NCBI GenBank assembly: GCA_001599815.1 | Contig: BCIA01000006.1 | Coordinates: 2,110,961 to 2,174,960 of the forward strand | Direction: 5' to 3' | DNA from: Furcasterigmium furcatum | Taxonomy: Eukaryota; Ascomycota; Sordariomycetes; Glomerellales; Plectosphaerellaceae | DNA: 64,000 nt | Part shown: one piece after another, positions 11,485 to 22,633 of the stretch | Layout: every line of letters begins with the position of its first letter | How positions within the stretch are numbered: position 1 is the stretch's first letter | Program-made: the position numbers and the translations under genes | The notes under the pieces: model-generated | What the model saw: the letters and a program-made list of their open reading frames with translations, nothing else | The model's database searches: none | What the model was told of the DNA's origin: nothing

Positions 11485-12940
11485 ATGAGCGCCGGCACTG
11501 TCGGCTCTCTCCTGGCTGAAATCGCAAACTTTCTCTCAGACAGCCTGCGCGTCTTTGCGCTCGCCGACAAGTCCCAATGGGGTCCCGACGAGCATGAGCA
11601 GCGCCGCCGCCTGGCAGAGGCCCTCGACGACGCCAAGAAAGACTTTCAAGAGCTGTCGCCGCTCGTACATGGCCAGCGCTACTATATGAATGATCGAAGA
11701 CGTAAGAGGGACCCCTGCTCCGAAGTTCTACAGCTTTGCGGAGCCTTCCCTGAGCCTTTATTTCCTTGATATGCCCCGAGGCGTCTCCTCGTTTGGTTTG
11801 CGTGACATGCTCGGCAGGCCCCTCCAACACCAAGGCATCAAACCCGTCATACACACACCAGCTAACCCGTCTCCCACAGCCGAGTCATTGGCCGAGCTTC
11901 GAGCGCTTAAGACAAAGTTTCAATTCCACTACGAGAACTTTCGCGACTGGGCAAAGCAAGGAGGACCCATCAATCCCACCTGGGCCGTCGAGACCACTAC
12001 CCTCCGCACCGACCTCCATCGAGCCCAGTGCCGCGCCGCCCGCCGCATCTTCGACGCCGAGCGCTCCGGCACCGCCCCCCGCTGTCTCGGCGCCTTCCTC
12101 GTCTACCGCCATCAGCGCGCCTGGGCCGAGCGCGTCAGGAAGCGGAGGAGGAAACAGCAGGAGGCAGCCGAAACCCGCGCCCTCGAGACCGGCGTCCCGC
12201 CGACGCCCACACAACCTCCCCGGACACCGACGCAACCGCACCGCCATAGAAGGCAGGGCTCGAGCCTCGTGCCGTCAGACGACGTGGCCGCCAATGATGC
12301 CGCGGACGACGAATACGAGCTGCAGCGGCAGCATCTTGAGGAGCTGACGATATGCAACTCGGTCGGCAAGTTCGAGCGCTTCGGCGAGGCGGACATTGCG
12401 TTCATCTGCGACTTTTGCGACGGCCACATCGTCTGGGAAGACCTCGAGAGCATGCCGTCCATACGCATAGTAGACGAGGAGGTCCTCGCAGCGGCCGCCG
12501 TGGACCCTACGACGCCAGCCAGCGCAACAGATACAGCTGCGCCGCCGATCCCGCCCACAACGGCCGCACCAAGAGTGGCGGGGCTCACGCCAACAGCGGC
12601 GCAGATGGCGCCGGGGATAACACACTGGCAGGCCACGGGGTTCTCTGTGTCCGCCCACGAGGAGAAGAGCATCGTGTTCGCGCCGCTGGCCATCGCCAAC
12701 CACGTGGCGCCGGGGACCGGAGAGTGGATCGCGCGACTGCGGTGCTCTACGTGCGACGAGCCGCCGTCGGACTACACGCCGCCCGAGGACCTGGTGGAGG
12801 ACGCCGGCGGCGGCTGGACACAGGACGACGAGCTCGTGTTCGACGATCTCGAGGCGCTGCGGGAACACTTTGCGTGGCAGCATACGGCGACGGCGATGCC
12901 CAGCATGCCGGCGGCGACGAATAACTGTGTGCTCATGTGA
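11485..12940 (+). CDS. uncharacterised protein with C/H zinc-binding-like pairs and a C-terminal CaaX box
   Basis: I do not recognise the family. Exons 11485-11701 and 11880-12940 flank a 178-nt phase-1 intron (GTAAGA donor, GCTAAC branch site, CACAG acceptor), giving 425 residues. The N-terminal half is helical and charged, with a basic stretch RKRRRKQQ, followed by a proline/threonine linker. Then come CDFCDGH and later CSTCDEPP followed by HFAWQH, a CxxC...HxxxxH arrangement resembling a C2H2 finger. The protein ends in CVLM, a CaaX box of the kind farnesyltransferase prefers (X = Met). An upstream in-frame ATG at 11308 would add 59 residues. Membrane attachment by a lipid is inferred from the tail only. 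Confidence 0.8.
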
Positions 12941-13260
12941 GGCCGACACGGTGCTTGGTTCGAGACTTCTGATTTTGAATATTTGGCGTGGCGTTTCTGG
13001 GTCCTGCAGAACGGGTGAGGATACCCCAGCAGCGGGAGCCCCCGAGGATGAATACCCCAAGTTAGGCAGTACGTAGCACGTATGCAGCGGAGAAGTGATC
13101 ATGACTTTTGAGCCTGTCCCTCGCGTCTCTCATTATCCTGTGGTATATATGAAGCACGGGCGCCAAAGTGCCGCCATCCCCTCCCCCTTTCTCCCCAGCT
13201 TTCTTTCCTCCGCCCCGGACTCGGGGCACAGCCTTTCCCTGTAAACCAAAAAGCAGAACG
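12941..13260. other. intergenic region (convergent)
   Basis: Short spacer between two converging stops. Presumably both 3' ends; no distinct feature seen. Confidence 0.6.
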
Positions 13261-14023
13261 CTAGAAGAACCGCCACCAGAGGAAGAAGATGATGAAGAAC
13301 ACGAGTCCGGCGACGGGACCGTACTGCTTCAGCAGCAGCTCCCAGTTGATGCGGACGGCGGCGCGGCGGTACTTTTTGGAGTCGTCGCGCAGCCTGGATG
13401 AGAGCTCGCCCATGCGCTCGAGGGAGTCGCCACGGTAGAGGAGGTCCTCGATGTTCTTGGTCATGACTTTTGTGACGTCGCGCAGCTCGTCGTTGAGCTT
13501 GTCGAGGTTCTGGGAGGCACGGGCGTCGGAGTAGGTGGCCTTGGTGCGGGAGATGAAGGTGTCGAACTCCATGAAGGCGTAGGGGCGGAGGGTCGGGGAC
13601 TGGAGCTGGGCGGCGGGGTAGGTTGTGTGGAACTCGGCGGCGAGGTCGGAGAGGTAGGTGAAGGTGAGGTTGCGAGGGAACTGGCGCTCTGTGATTGTGA
13701 GGAAGATGATCTCCTTGTCGATGAGGTAGCTGGGCACCGGGCGTAAGCAGGGGTCTTGGGGAGAACGGCACGGGGTGAGAGACGCACTTGAGGGTTGCTT
13801 GGCCGAGCTCGAGGCTGGCGCGGGGTTCGGAGTTGCGGGTGACTTTGCGCAGGACGGCGCGGATCTTGTTCTTGATCTCGACGACGTCGCCTTCTTGCTG
13901 GTCCTCGTCGACGGAGGCGCAGAGCATCAGGCCTGGGGGCTGTCAGTGGAGTTCCTCCCGGGAGACGCAGGGCGCCATACCATCAAGCCGTGCTATTTGT
14001 GTGGACTGGATCGCCTTGCCCAT
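13261..14023 (-). CDS. SEC22: R-SNARE Sec22
   Basis: ER-Golgi vesicle SNARE. Three exons, 14023-13981, 13932-13788 and 13729-13261, with introns of 48 and 58 nt, give 218 residues (yeast Sec22 has 214). The N-terminal longin domain starts MGKAIQSTQIARLDG and continues LMLCASVDEDQQEGD and YLIDKEIIFLTI, ERQFPRNLTFTYLSDLA. The SNARE motif lies around NLDKLNDELRDVTKVMTKN, where the arginine of DLLYRGDSLERM occupies the region of the zero layer. A C-terminal anchor GPVAGLVFFIIFFLWW ends two residues before the stop, so almost nothing projects into the lumen. Phases 1 and 2 both join in frame. Confidence 0.95.
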
Positions 14024-15020
14024 TGTGTCGGTTGCTCGTGGAGCAGAGATAGGGGAGAATGTATCGCGGGTTTGTGGTGGTGCTGGTGATGTCGAGGCAC
14101 CCGGAGACCTGATGCCGTCGACGTGTCCTCAAGTGTAGGCTGCGAGATTGTGCGACGGGGGGGCTCGGATTCTGGCGGTTTGGTGCAGGCAGAGACTTGT
14201 TGAGCTTCTCTTGAGGAAGCAAGCGTTGCCGTCAGGTAGATTGGTCTTTGTCGAGTTACCAAAGCAATGCGGAGGTTAGAGTTGCGCATCTGTTGTCAAG
14301 GAAGGTACGGGTTCAGGTGGGAACGGCCCCTGGCATCCGGCTCCAGCTGGTAGTCAGGTGCCTCCCGCCCATCGAGCACGCGACCTTTCTGAACGGCATC
14401 TCTTTGGCAACAAACAACCTGCGAGTAGAGCTATCATGGCTATTGATTATTCCGACTTGGAATTCTCCTCCGCCGATAGGTCACTTTGTCAACCGATGAA
14501 TTTGCATCTCTATCCCTCGCTGGGATTTGGCAGGGTTCGTTCTCTCATATCATAGCAAGCAATCCAAGGTACCTTGCTGATGATCAGGGACTGTCGACTT
14601 TTGATTTCAACACATTCGAACAGAGTCTGCCACGCCATGCATCAGGTTCCCAGCATCCGATGCTTTCTTTGCTATAAATGCTTCGATTCTCTCTCATGCG
14701 GACTCTCCCGCATGAGAGGATGTAAACTAATGACCAGTCATTCCGCATCCATCGCCATGATGTCCGAGTACCCGAGACTTCGTTCTGTGGTCGCGATCTG
14801 CGTCCCCAGGCTCGACAATCTATTCAACTTCATTCACTCGAGCCCTATAATTATTTTTATTGTTCTCCTGCCTGTGCAGCTTTGCGGTCTTAAGCTTCTA
14901 AAGCCCCAACCCCGAAGTCTCTTCGGCAAGGAAGTCCTCGCCAACCATCACATTGCACAATGGCGTTGCCTCGGCCTCCGGGTTCTCTTGGCAATAGGCG
15001 TCTTCTAGTGGCCCTCCTTC
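14024..15020. other. intergenic region with a strong hairpin
   Basis: About 1 kb upstream of SEC22 (minus) and of a doubtful ORF (plus). It contains a TATAAA at about 14673-14678 and a perfect 11-bp inverted repeat at 14691-14718, listed separately. No recognisable gene. Confidence 0.55.
14691..14718. repeat. perfect 11-bp inverted repeat with a 6-nt loop
   Basis: The left arm CTCTCATGCGG (14691-14701) and right arm CCGCATGAGAG (14708-14718) are exact reverse complements around ACTCTC. It begins about 13 bp downstream of a TATAAA. It could be a protein-binding palindrome or a hairpin in an RNA leader; nothing in the sequence decides between these. Confidence 0.7.
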
Positions 15021-15392
15021 ATGGCTGCCTACTATCTTCAGCTTTGTCTGAGATATTCGGCATACTTTGGCCTGGTATTGACCCAGCCCCTCGACAGCCT
15101 CCGGCGAAAAGTCACGACACCCGCCCTCTTCAGTCGCCATTCTTACATTATTATACTTGCGGCCGTCATCATGGCGTTGCTCTGTTTCACAGATGTCTTC
15201 GTGGCCCTGCGGCTCTGCTTCGGCGGCGAGTACGCGAGGAACGAGTGCTACGGAGTCTCCGACGACAACTCCGTCTACATCATTGGCTCTGCGGTGTTCG
15301 CCGTGTTGTATTTCAGATGGACAAGGTTGATCTTTGCTACGGCCCGCGATGCTTCAGAAAACACCAAGGTGGCGGCGTCGTCCTATGTGTAA
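15021..15392 (+). CDS. small two-pass membrane ORF (doubtful)
   Basis: A 123-codon intronless frame starting MAAYYLQLCLRYSAYFG, with an in-frame TAG 15 bp upstream. It contains two plausible membrane segments (IIILAAVIMALLCFTDVFVA and VYIIGSAVFAVLYF) separated by a short loop with three cysteines. No family is recognised. Amino-acid composition and the membrane segments look protein-like compared with the arginine-rich overlapping frame, but short orphan frames are often spurious. A TATAAA and a hairpin lie about 330 bp upstream. Confidence 0.38.
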   Translation: MAAYYLQLCLRYSAYFGLVLTQPLDSLRRKVTTPALFSRHSYIIILAAVIMALLCFTDVFVALRLCFGGEYARNECYGVSDDNSVYIIGSAVFAVLYFRWTRLIFATARDASENTKVAASSYV

Positions 15393-15667
15393 TCGTGGCT
15401 GTAGCAAGGTGGTCACCCTGACCACTCTAGCTAGGAATCTCGATCAGTCTCCTCAACTCAAACTAGGTACTTGGCCGACCACGGCAGCCTTGTCATGCTC
15501 AATATCTCTCCAGCCTCCTGAAGTGAGCCAGTTTCGTGACATGAAGGCACGGAAGGGCCTTGGCTGCGCACCGTTCGCCATACCACCTTGCTTTTATCTC
15601 CCCAGCTCCACCAACAGTTGCCGCTGGCCATGGCGATCCGCCCCCCAGCTTCTTGTTCTTTCAGAAG

Positions 15668-16872
15668 CTATTCTTCCGCCCCATCCAAACCCTCCCACGG
15701 TTTCTGGAAGACGCCAACCGCGTCTAACCGAGCCCGGTCCCATAGAACATATGCCCAACTGCGCAGGACACTCCGGTCCTGATGGTATATGAAATTCGCC
15801 GGGGTTCGTTTCTGATGTGCCCATCGCCAGACATCCGCCGCGCCGGTATCGGGATCGAGAAAGAATGGCTGCCTGATCAGGGAAGCCTCATCCTCTGGTG
15901 CGAAGTCCTCAAGGTTGATATCATCGTTCTCCATGTTTGCCCAACCCAACTGAAAGTACAAGAGCTGGGTCATGTGGCGGGGGNGGTCGTGGGGAAGCTG
16001 GCTGGGGGGAAGAAGTTGACATCGTTCTTCAAATGATTGTACCGCGGCTACTTGATGCAATTTCTCCAGGCCGAGTGACAGAACGTCTTGAACGTAGGGC
16101 GAGTCAGGGCCGTCGTGGCACACGCGGGATATGTCCCAGGCGATAACCGGTCCTGCAAAATCATTGAAAGTTAGTCTTGTCAATTTCGGGCGCTAAAATG
16201 CATGTAACGTGCGAGCGACTGACCTGGGAAGACGAGGCGGATGAGAAAGTCGTGAACGCAGCCAAGCTGTTCGACCTCCCAGGGAGCAAAATATTGCCAG
16301 AAGAGTAACGTCGGGTCGATGAGCGCAATATCGGGGCCCTTAATATACTCCCAGAACATATTGAACTGTATCTCGAACCGGTGAAATGCGCGTTCGGTGC
16401 GGCATCTTTCCTGGCACGTTGGGCGTGATTCGGATGAGTTCAGGGGATGTTGGGCCAAGGCCGCTGTGGCAAACTTGTCGGTCAAATCCTTGACATAGAA
16501 GTGAAGTTGTTCGAGGCTAAGGGCGTCCCGCAGTGACCAGAAACCAGGCGGATTGGACCTTTTGCGCAGATTTTGGCTGGTGAACTCGAGGAGGGCATGC
16601 CAACTGTCCGGGGTGGAATTACCACCCTGGCGCAGTGATGAGGTCTTGAATGCGACCACTGCTTCAGGAAGCACGGTGACATCGATCTGATTGAGCAGAA
16701 CCTGGGCTGTGATTTTCGTCTCCGCCCGTATGAATGCCTGATAGAATGGTGGGCATGACAGGACGGCTGTTCGGAGGGTTGAGGCATCTGGCAGCGCTGA
16801 GAGGACCTTTCGCAGGAGCTCGACGGGCAGTTCCTCGATGGGACTCCGCCGGGGCTCGGGATCTGGCGTCAT
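15668..16872 (-). CDS. F-box-like domain protein, function unknown
   Basis: Exon 1 is 16872-16224 and exon 2 is 16152-15668, with a 71-nt phase-1 intron (GTCAGT donor, ACTAAC branch site, TGCAG acceptor), giving 377 residues. Near the N-terminus (about residues 9-45) SPIEELPVELLRKVLSALPD followed by a leucine/cysteine-rich segment resembles an F-box, the Skp1-binding adaptor module of SCF ubiquitin ligases. The remainder, with FEIQFNMFWEYI and a tryptophan-rich tail (SWAYVLWDRARLD), matches the general layout of fungal F-box proteins whose C-terminal half is uncharacterised. One base (15984) is undetermined inside exon 2, within a G run, and leaves one residue unknown. The start is chosen because the F-box follows directly; an in-frame extension to 17274 has no domain content. 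Confidence 0.78.
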
Positions 16873-17735
16873 GGTGGTTGCCCGTTGAGCGGAAGAGTGA
16901 AGGGGGCAATCTGTCCCTGACGATGAGAGGGCGCCTTTGCGAAAGATGGTTGTATTTCCCTTCCACCTCTGGCTGCTGGGAACAGGTAGGCAGGTAGGCA
17001 GACACCTAAGAAAGGCAGATACGGTAGTACCTAGGCAGATAAGAAGTGGCATTGGTAGTAGTAGTGAAAACTGCCCGGGCTCCTTCATCCTCCCATTACC
17101 CGCGGGCAAACTGAAGTGAATAGATAGACAATCTTGGAAGCAGAGCAGGATGGCACCAGAAACAGTCACCAGGCTGCATGGAATATTCCAGCAGGCTTGT
17201 CGCCCACGCAGTTCCGGGTTGTCATTTGAGCTGCAGATCAGACTGCCGGTCGAGAGACCATCCATGGACCTCAATTACCACTGGCTCGATCCGCAGTCAT
17301 GTTGTTAAAGTCGGGCACTTACTAGAGTGCAAGTCCTTGCCAAGACACCCCTAATTCCCCGGAAGCACAGTGGGCGGGCACAGTACGAGACCTGGTATCT
17401 CCACTCACAACACTGCAAACACCCGTGGCAGGCACGGCGGGCGGCTGCTCCCTCTCATCACAGCCTCAGAAGCAATCCCAAGAACTCCGTCCATTCCATC
17501 CCTCATGAATTCCCACCGGGAGGGTGTGCACCTCTGCCAAGTAGGGATCAAGTAGTCATCCTTTGACCCCGGCGCAGCCCTTCTAGCACCCCATTTTTCG
17601 TCCCTTGGTTTCGGCACCCTCAAAGGCCAGGCCGTCTTTCAACCTCCGGGTCGGTCGACGCTGATTCTTTGTCGCGCCCGCCCCCGATCCCACATTTGTG
17701 CAGAGTAAAGCAGACCAGGGCTCATATATACCACA
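16873..17735. other. intergenic region (divergent)
   Basis: Presumed shared promoter of the F-box and ASX-domain genes. It contains tandem AGGTAGGC-like units near 16984-17000, a motif class common in Sordariomycete spacers. No gene seen. Confidence 0.55.
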
Positions 17736-18793
17736 ATGGCTACAAACGACATCCCCATGGCTGGGGCCGCCGCCTTCCCATCCTCCTCTCGATCTTCGTC
17801 CCTCTCACCTCCCCCATCTTCTCTGCCTGACGAATTTGAACAACTGCCAGCTGTGTCTCGACCTGTTTCAAGAAATTTTGAAAACGCCTGGGAAGACGAA
17901 AGTGACCACGACCTTTCCCTCGAGCCTATTTCACTGTCTGCCGACATCGACCAAGAAATGGTGTCCACGCGCAGCCAGAAGAAAGCCGAGGAGTTGGCAA
18001 AGGCTGGCAACGCGCAGCCGAACAGCAACACAGCCTCTACGAAGAAGGCGTCGACCAAGAAGACGTCCCCCAAGAAAACTCCCCCCACGAAAACGCCCCC
18101 CAAGAAGACGTCACCCAAGGTTATTGTCAAGAAGGCCCCCGCTGCTCGTAAGAAGAAATGGACCGCCGAAAAGCTTCTGACCGACCACAAATCCCCCCTT
18201 GCCAAGGCTGATATCAGAGTGAGTCCCAGTCCCTTCGCGTCTCTGATGAGCCTGACGCTGACTCTACCAAGGCCATGCTCTCGAAGCCCGAAGCATGGGA
18301 TATCCTGACGTTGGACGAGAAGAAGGAGATCCTGGCCCTGATGCCGCTCAACGTCCCCGTTCTCGACCCCGGCACGGACGATGCCCGCCCAGACATGACC
18401 CTTATGACTTCAGACGACAACTTCCGCCACGACTGCGCCCTCTACACGGAAAATCTGAGCAACGGGCTGCACGACCCCGCATGGCTCGCCGAGGCCTGGG
18501 CGGCTCACGATCAGCGTCGCGCGGGAGATTTTGATGGCTATCTCCGGGCCAAGTTCGAGGAGGACTGGGATGTCAAGTTGCCTGACGAAGAGGCAGCGCC
18601 TCAAGACGACAATGATGAGTCCCTCGAGGATTTCAATGATGACGTTGACAGTGAGGACGGCGTGAGGCGGGCCAAGAAGTCCAAGTCGGCGAAAAAGAGC
18701 CCGGACAATGGCACCAAGAAGCCGGCGTACGAGGCCAACACGAAGCGTGCAAGGGTCACAGACGGGGAGGACGACGAAGACATGGAGGACTAG
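17736..18793 (+). CDS. ASX homology (DEUBAD-like) domain protein
   Basis: Fungal member of the Asx-homology group; in animals ASX/ASXL DEUBAD domains activate the histone H2A deubiquitinase BAP1. Exons 17736-18218 and 18272-18793 flank a 53-nt phase-0 intron, giving 334 residues. After a disordered Ser/Pro-rich start comes a lysine-rich segment (about residues 100-150) with repeats of the form KKTSPKKTPP. The domain begins at LLTDHKSPLAKADIR and continues AMLSKPEAWDILTLDEKKEI, DDNFRHDCALYTENLSNGL and FDGYLRAKFEEDW. The tail is acidic with KKSKSAKKS and a DEDMED end, suggesting nuclear location. A partner deubiquitinase is not in this window; the chromatin role is inference. Confidence 0.87.
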
Positions 18794-18964
18794 ATTGGTG
18801 TTCGTGTACTAAAGGCCAGCGAGCCGAGGGGGTCATGGTGATGATTATGATGACGACGAATGAGATACCCTGCATACGGCTATGGCTGTCATGAACGGGA
18901 CCAGTCGTGTCCATAGAATAGAGGCGAGCTATCTATTGCGCGAGTTTCCTGCTTTCTCTTACTG

Positions 18965-20373
18965 TCAGAGTCGATCTGCGATTCTGATCTCCATGACGTC
19001 CTCGTCGACATCAAACACCACCACATGGCCCTGCATGAATGTCTGCCCCAGGACGTACACATCCTCAGGCGCGACGCCGATCCCCGTAGAACACAGCCCG
19101 CTCATCGGGTCCACCAGCTCGGGGAGGACCATGTATTCGGGCTCGTTGTAAAACATCTTGCCGGCGAACTCGAAGCCCAGCGTCGGAGGTACAGCGTCGC
19201 ACTCGACCCACCAACTCTCGTAACCTGGGTTATACACGGCGGGAGGGTCGTAGAGTGAGTTGATGGCCTCGGCGTGTTCTTGATATAGGATCAGCGACGG
19301 CGCTGAGTATTGCGACGGGAAGACAAGACTCACGATGTGGGAGTAGAGTCAGGGTTGTCCCGCTGTCTACTAATAACATAGGAGGGTTGTTCGAAGCTCC
19401 CCATCTTTGGCTGTTGTTCACCACGATCCTGTCAGGCTGGATGTTGTATCTCATGTACAGTCCAGCGCGGAGCTTGAGAGGCATCTTGTCAATCATGTTA
19501 AGCCGCCAAAACACGCAGCAGAGCAACTAACCTCGATGATTGGCAGTGACGCGAACTGCCCCACCTCAACATCGGGGATCCCGCCAAAAGCCAGGAAGGA
19601 CTCATCGTCGTCCCGCGATAGGGCGAGGGAGAATATGGCAGGGACGTCATGACCTTGCATGGCAGACACAAGCGGATCGTACGTGACGACGGCCCCGTCG
19701 TCATTCTTCTTCGCCGTGAGCGGTCTGAGGCCAAGGCCGAGGATTCCCGTCGAGATATAGTCGCCGGGCCAGGAGCCACGGTCAGCCAGGCCGATTTGGA
19801 GGTCTGGGATCTCGATGCCCCCGACAGTGAAGCTGGCGATTCTCAGCACGGAGATGAGGTTCAGGAGAGACGAAGAGGCACTCACTCTGCGTATCCGTAG
19901 GATCCCGCCACCGTCGGGCCCCCTTCATACCCATATGTCACATTGAACTTCACGTCATCGATTTCGCCACCAGAAATTTCCCCTTCAAATAGTGGCCCGG
20001 TCCTGCACTGCTCGAAGGGCGCCTCATCTCGCGTTGAGACGTGGAGGCAGACAAAGCCTGCCCTGAGGAGCCAGCTGTCGCTGCTCCCAGTATCGACGAT
20101 GAGGGAGTAGTTGGACCCGCTGACCTCGACATCCGTGACATAGGACACGCCTCGGGCGACGTTGGTTGTGAAGCCTACACCGTGGGCCGGGGGGCCGACG
20201 TCGTCATCTTGACGGGGAGAGAGGGTGGTGAGCAGCTGTTGGGAGTTTGAGTGGCGGATGGGAAGTACATGGGAGGCGACAGGGAGTCTGCTGGCAGAGT
20301 GTGTGTGCGATGGAGCTGAGAGAACCGAAGTGAGAGCAAACACGCTCAAGGGGAGGTAAGGAGAGGCTCTCAT
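18965..20373 (-). CDS. secreted pepsin-family (A1) aspartic protease
   Basis: Four exons, 20373-19886, 19841-19532, 19484-19334 and 19278-18965, with introns of 44, 47 and 55 nt, give 420 residues. MRASPYLPLSVFALTSVLSA is a signal peptide, followed by a short propeptide-like stretch to about residue 55. The first catalytic motif is LIVDTGSSDSW and the second LLVDSGTTLTLLP, so both aspartates are kept. GILGLGLRP and FLAFGGIPD are typical of the fold. Cysteines FVCLHV/EQC and WVECDAVPP...GLCSTG could form the usual disulphides. No serine/threonine-rich tail or GPI signal is evident, so a freely secreted or vacuolar enzyme is likely. An upstream in-frame ATG at 20436 would bury the signal peptide. 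The small introns make exon borders slightly uncertain. Confidence 0.88.
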
Positions 20374-21077
20374 GGCGAGAGTCGGCTTCAGGGGCTCTTC
20401 AAAGCTGTGTAAGGAGGGAAAGTCCAGGAGAGACATTCATCATAAATATATCTGCCCAAGCCCTCATATTCCCCTCTATTTGTATTGATGCAACCGTTCC
20501 ACCCGTCTTGGGAACTTTCTCGAGGTTCACAAGGCCGGGGAGAGCATTCTCGGTGTCCAAGTCAACCACGGGAAGACGGGTACACAACCTCGATCGCCTG
20601 TCGCGCTGCGGGGTCCTTTTCGGGCCTTCAGAATCAATAGAACACAGCTTGGTTAGGTCAACCAAGGAAATGCCTCTATTTATTGGTACAGCCTGCTCTG
20701 AACATTGGAAGGTGGCGGCATTTGTCCAGTGACGGATTCAGGGGTTACCATATCGTGAGGGTGGGAAACCGTCAATGGAGACCCTTCCACGCCGAAGACT
20801 TGTGACGGAAGAGTCACACAAGCTCTGAAGGACTACAGAGTAAAATTGGAGGATCTACTCACACACGAAAGAGACACAAGCAGAAGGTGGCCGGCCAGGC
20901 ACTGTAGCCAGCCCCTGAGGAGATACAGTGTGTAAAGCCGTCCAAATTACAGTCACTACCAGGATTTGCACTGTATGGGCCTCAACCTCACATCAAGAAT
21001 TCAATCATCGAACATGTCTGGCATCGCAACTTTTCTGACCTAATCGACTACAGAAAGCCAGGACAGCTGCCCGGCGT
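20374..21077. other. intergenic region (divergent)
   Basis: Promoter space between the aspartic protease and ELP5. No repeats or RNA genes recognised. Confidence 0.55.
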
Positions 21078-22244
21078 ATGAACATGGCGCCGACAAATCA
21101 GTCGCATAGCAGGTCGCACAGCCTCTTGCTCCTACAGAAGCTGCTCAATTTACGGGACAGCTCAAGCCCGCTCACCCTCGTTCTGGACAACCTCGAGCAG
21201 AACGCAACCTCGGTCGTAAGGGAGTATATCTCGAGGGCAAAGGTAAGCGACTCGTAATGCTGCGAGTATTCCTACAAAGGGGCTAACGACCGCACAGATA
21301 TCCAAGGCGAATGTGGTCTTCCTATCCTTCACCACGCTCAAGCGACCGCCCAACATCGACGTCTTCGTCAAGGGACGGGGCAAGACTCTGAGAGCCCTTC
21401 GGTCAGAGATACTCTCTCACTTCCCCAAGCCAGACGCCTCTGCAGCCGCGCCCAGGGAAAAGACTGCGACGCAAAGTGAGATATTCACAATTCATGTCTC
21501 ACGTCCATGACTCACATTCTGCCAGGAACACTGATCCTCATCGATTCTCTCAACGAGCTCGCCACAACAGTGCCACAGCAACTGCCAAGCTTTCTCTCGA
21601 GCATCATCGCACCCACAGTATCACTCGTCGGAGTCTACCACACAGACGTTCCCATCATCATCCCTCGGTCCGTCTCCGAATACGAGCCGCACCCCTTCAC
21701 GGTCCTCTGCCACCTGGCCACGGCAATCTTGCGACTATCGAGTCTGCGGCAGGAGATTGAGAGACAAAAGGCCCGGAACCGCAGTGTTCAAGAGCCGGAA
21801 TGGGGGCTCCACGAAAACCGTGAAGGCGTGCTTGTCGGTCTGAAGGGCGAGACGAAATCAGAGGATTACAAGGGCGCGGTCATCGACATGGAGCTGCGGC
21901 GGAGGAGCGGGCGGGCTGTCACAGAAAAGTTTGTCCTGCTCCCGGGGACGGCAGCAAACCGGGAGACCAAGGCGGGACCATCGAGGCTGAGTCTGCTGTC
22001 CGACCATCCCGCGTTTGCCACGCCGGAAGAGGACGGTGTGGGAGCGGCAGGCGGCGTTGACGGCGAGGAAGAGCCCGAGAGCACCTTCAGTCTGAGTCTG
22101 ACGGACAAGCAGAGGCGGGACAGGGAGGGGATTGTGCTGCCGTATTTTGATGCACAGACGGATATCGGCGCCGGAGAGGGCGGGAGGATCCTGTACGAGA
22201 TGGGGAGGGAGGATGATTTTGACGACGAGGAGGACGAGATTTAG
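21078..22244 (+). CDS. ELP5: Elongator complex subunit 5 (Iki1/Elp5)
   Basis: RecA-like accessory subunit of Elongator (Elp4-5-6 ring), which is needed for wobble-uridine modification of tRNAs. Exons 21078-21242, 21298-21475 and 21526-22244, with introns of 55 and 50 nt, give 353 residues. The N-terminus has HSLLLLQKLLNLRDSSSPLT and LVLDNLEQNA, the core GTLILIDSLNELA and GVYHTDVP, and the C-terminus the Iki1 signature SLTDKQRRDREGIVLPYFDA followed by GEGGRILYEM and an acidic end. That C-terminal signature is the strongest evidence. Low-complexity acidic sequence between about residues 270 and 300 is usual for fungal members. Confidence 0.92.
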
Positions 22245-22633
22245 CAGTCAAGTCGGCGTCTTGAAGGGAGAAACCCAGCGATGTCATTGCGCAAATGGGA
22301 TCTCGGTGAAATAAATGATGCTCGATGGGAGTCCATTTTCCTGTCACACCTGCCAGCATTTCTCTGCCGAATTTCTAATTAGGATGTGACAGACCACAGG
22401 CACAGATAATTCAGGCGCCTGATTTGTTTAAAATGGAAAGAACTATGTATGCTCCTACTATTTCCAGAAATAAATCGGTCCTGCTGGATTTTCTGATATT
22501 CACTGCAGGCACGACAGTCACGCCTCTGGCCCGCCCCACCTCCTACTGATTGCACCTGCGCACGGGCCCCTGCCCCAAGCTATAAAACTTCTCGCACCCG
22601 GCGGCTCCTTGGGATTTTCTCTTCTTCTTCTTT
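22245..22633. other. intergenic region and U2 promoter
   Basis: Contains the ELP5 3' end, an AT-richer stretch (about 22350-22500) and the TATA element of the U2 gene at 22581. No coding feature seen. Confidence 0.55.
22581..22588 (+). promoter_or_regulatory. TATA element of the U2 snRNA gene
   Basis: TATAAAAC lies about 50 bp upstream of the inferred U2 5' end (22634). This is a plausible spacing for a fungal RNA polymerase II start. If U2 instead began just before 22729 without an intron, this TATA would be about 130-145 bp away, which is less natural. Confidence 0.6.
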
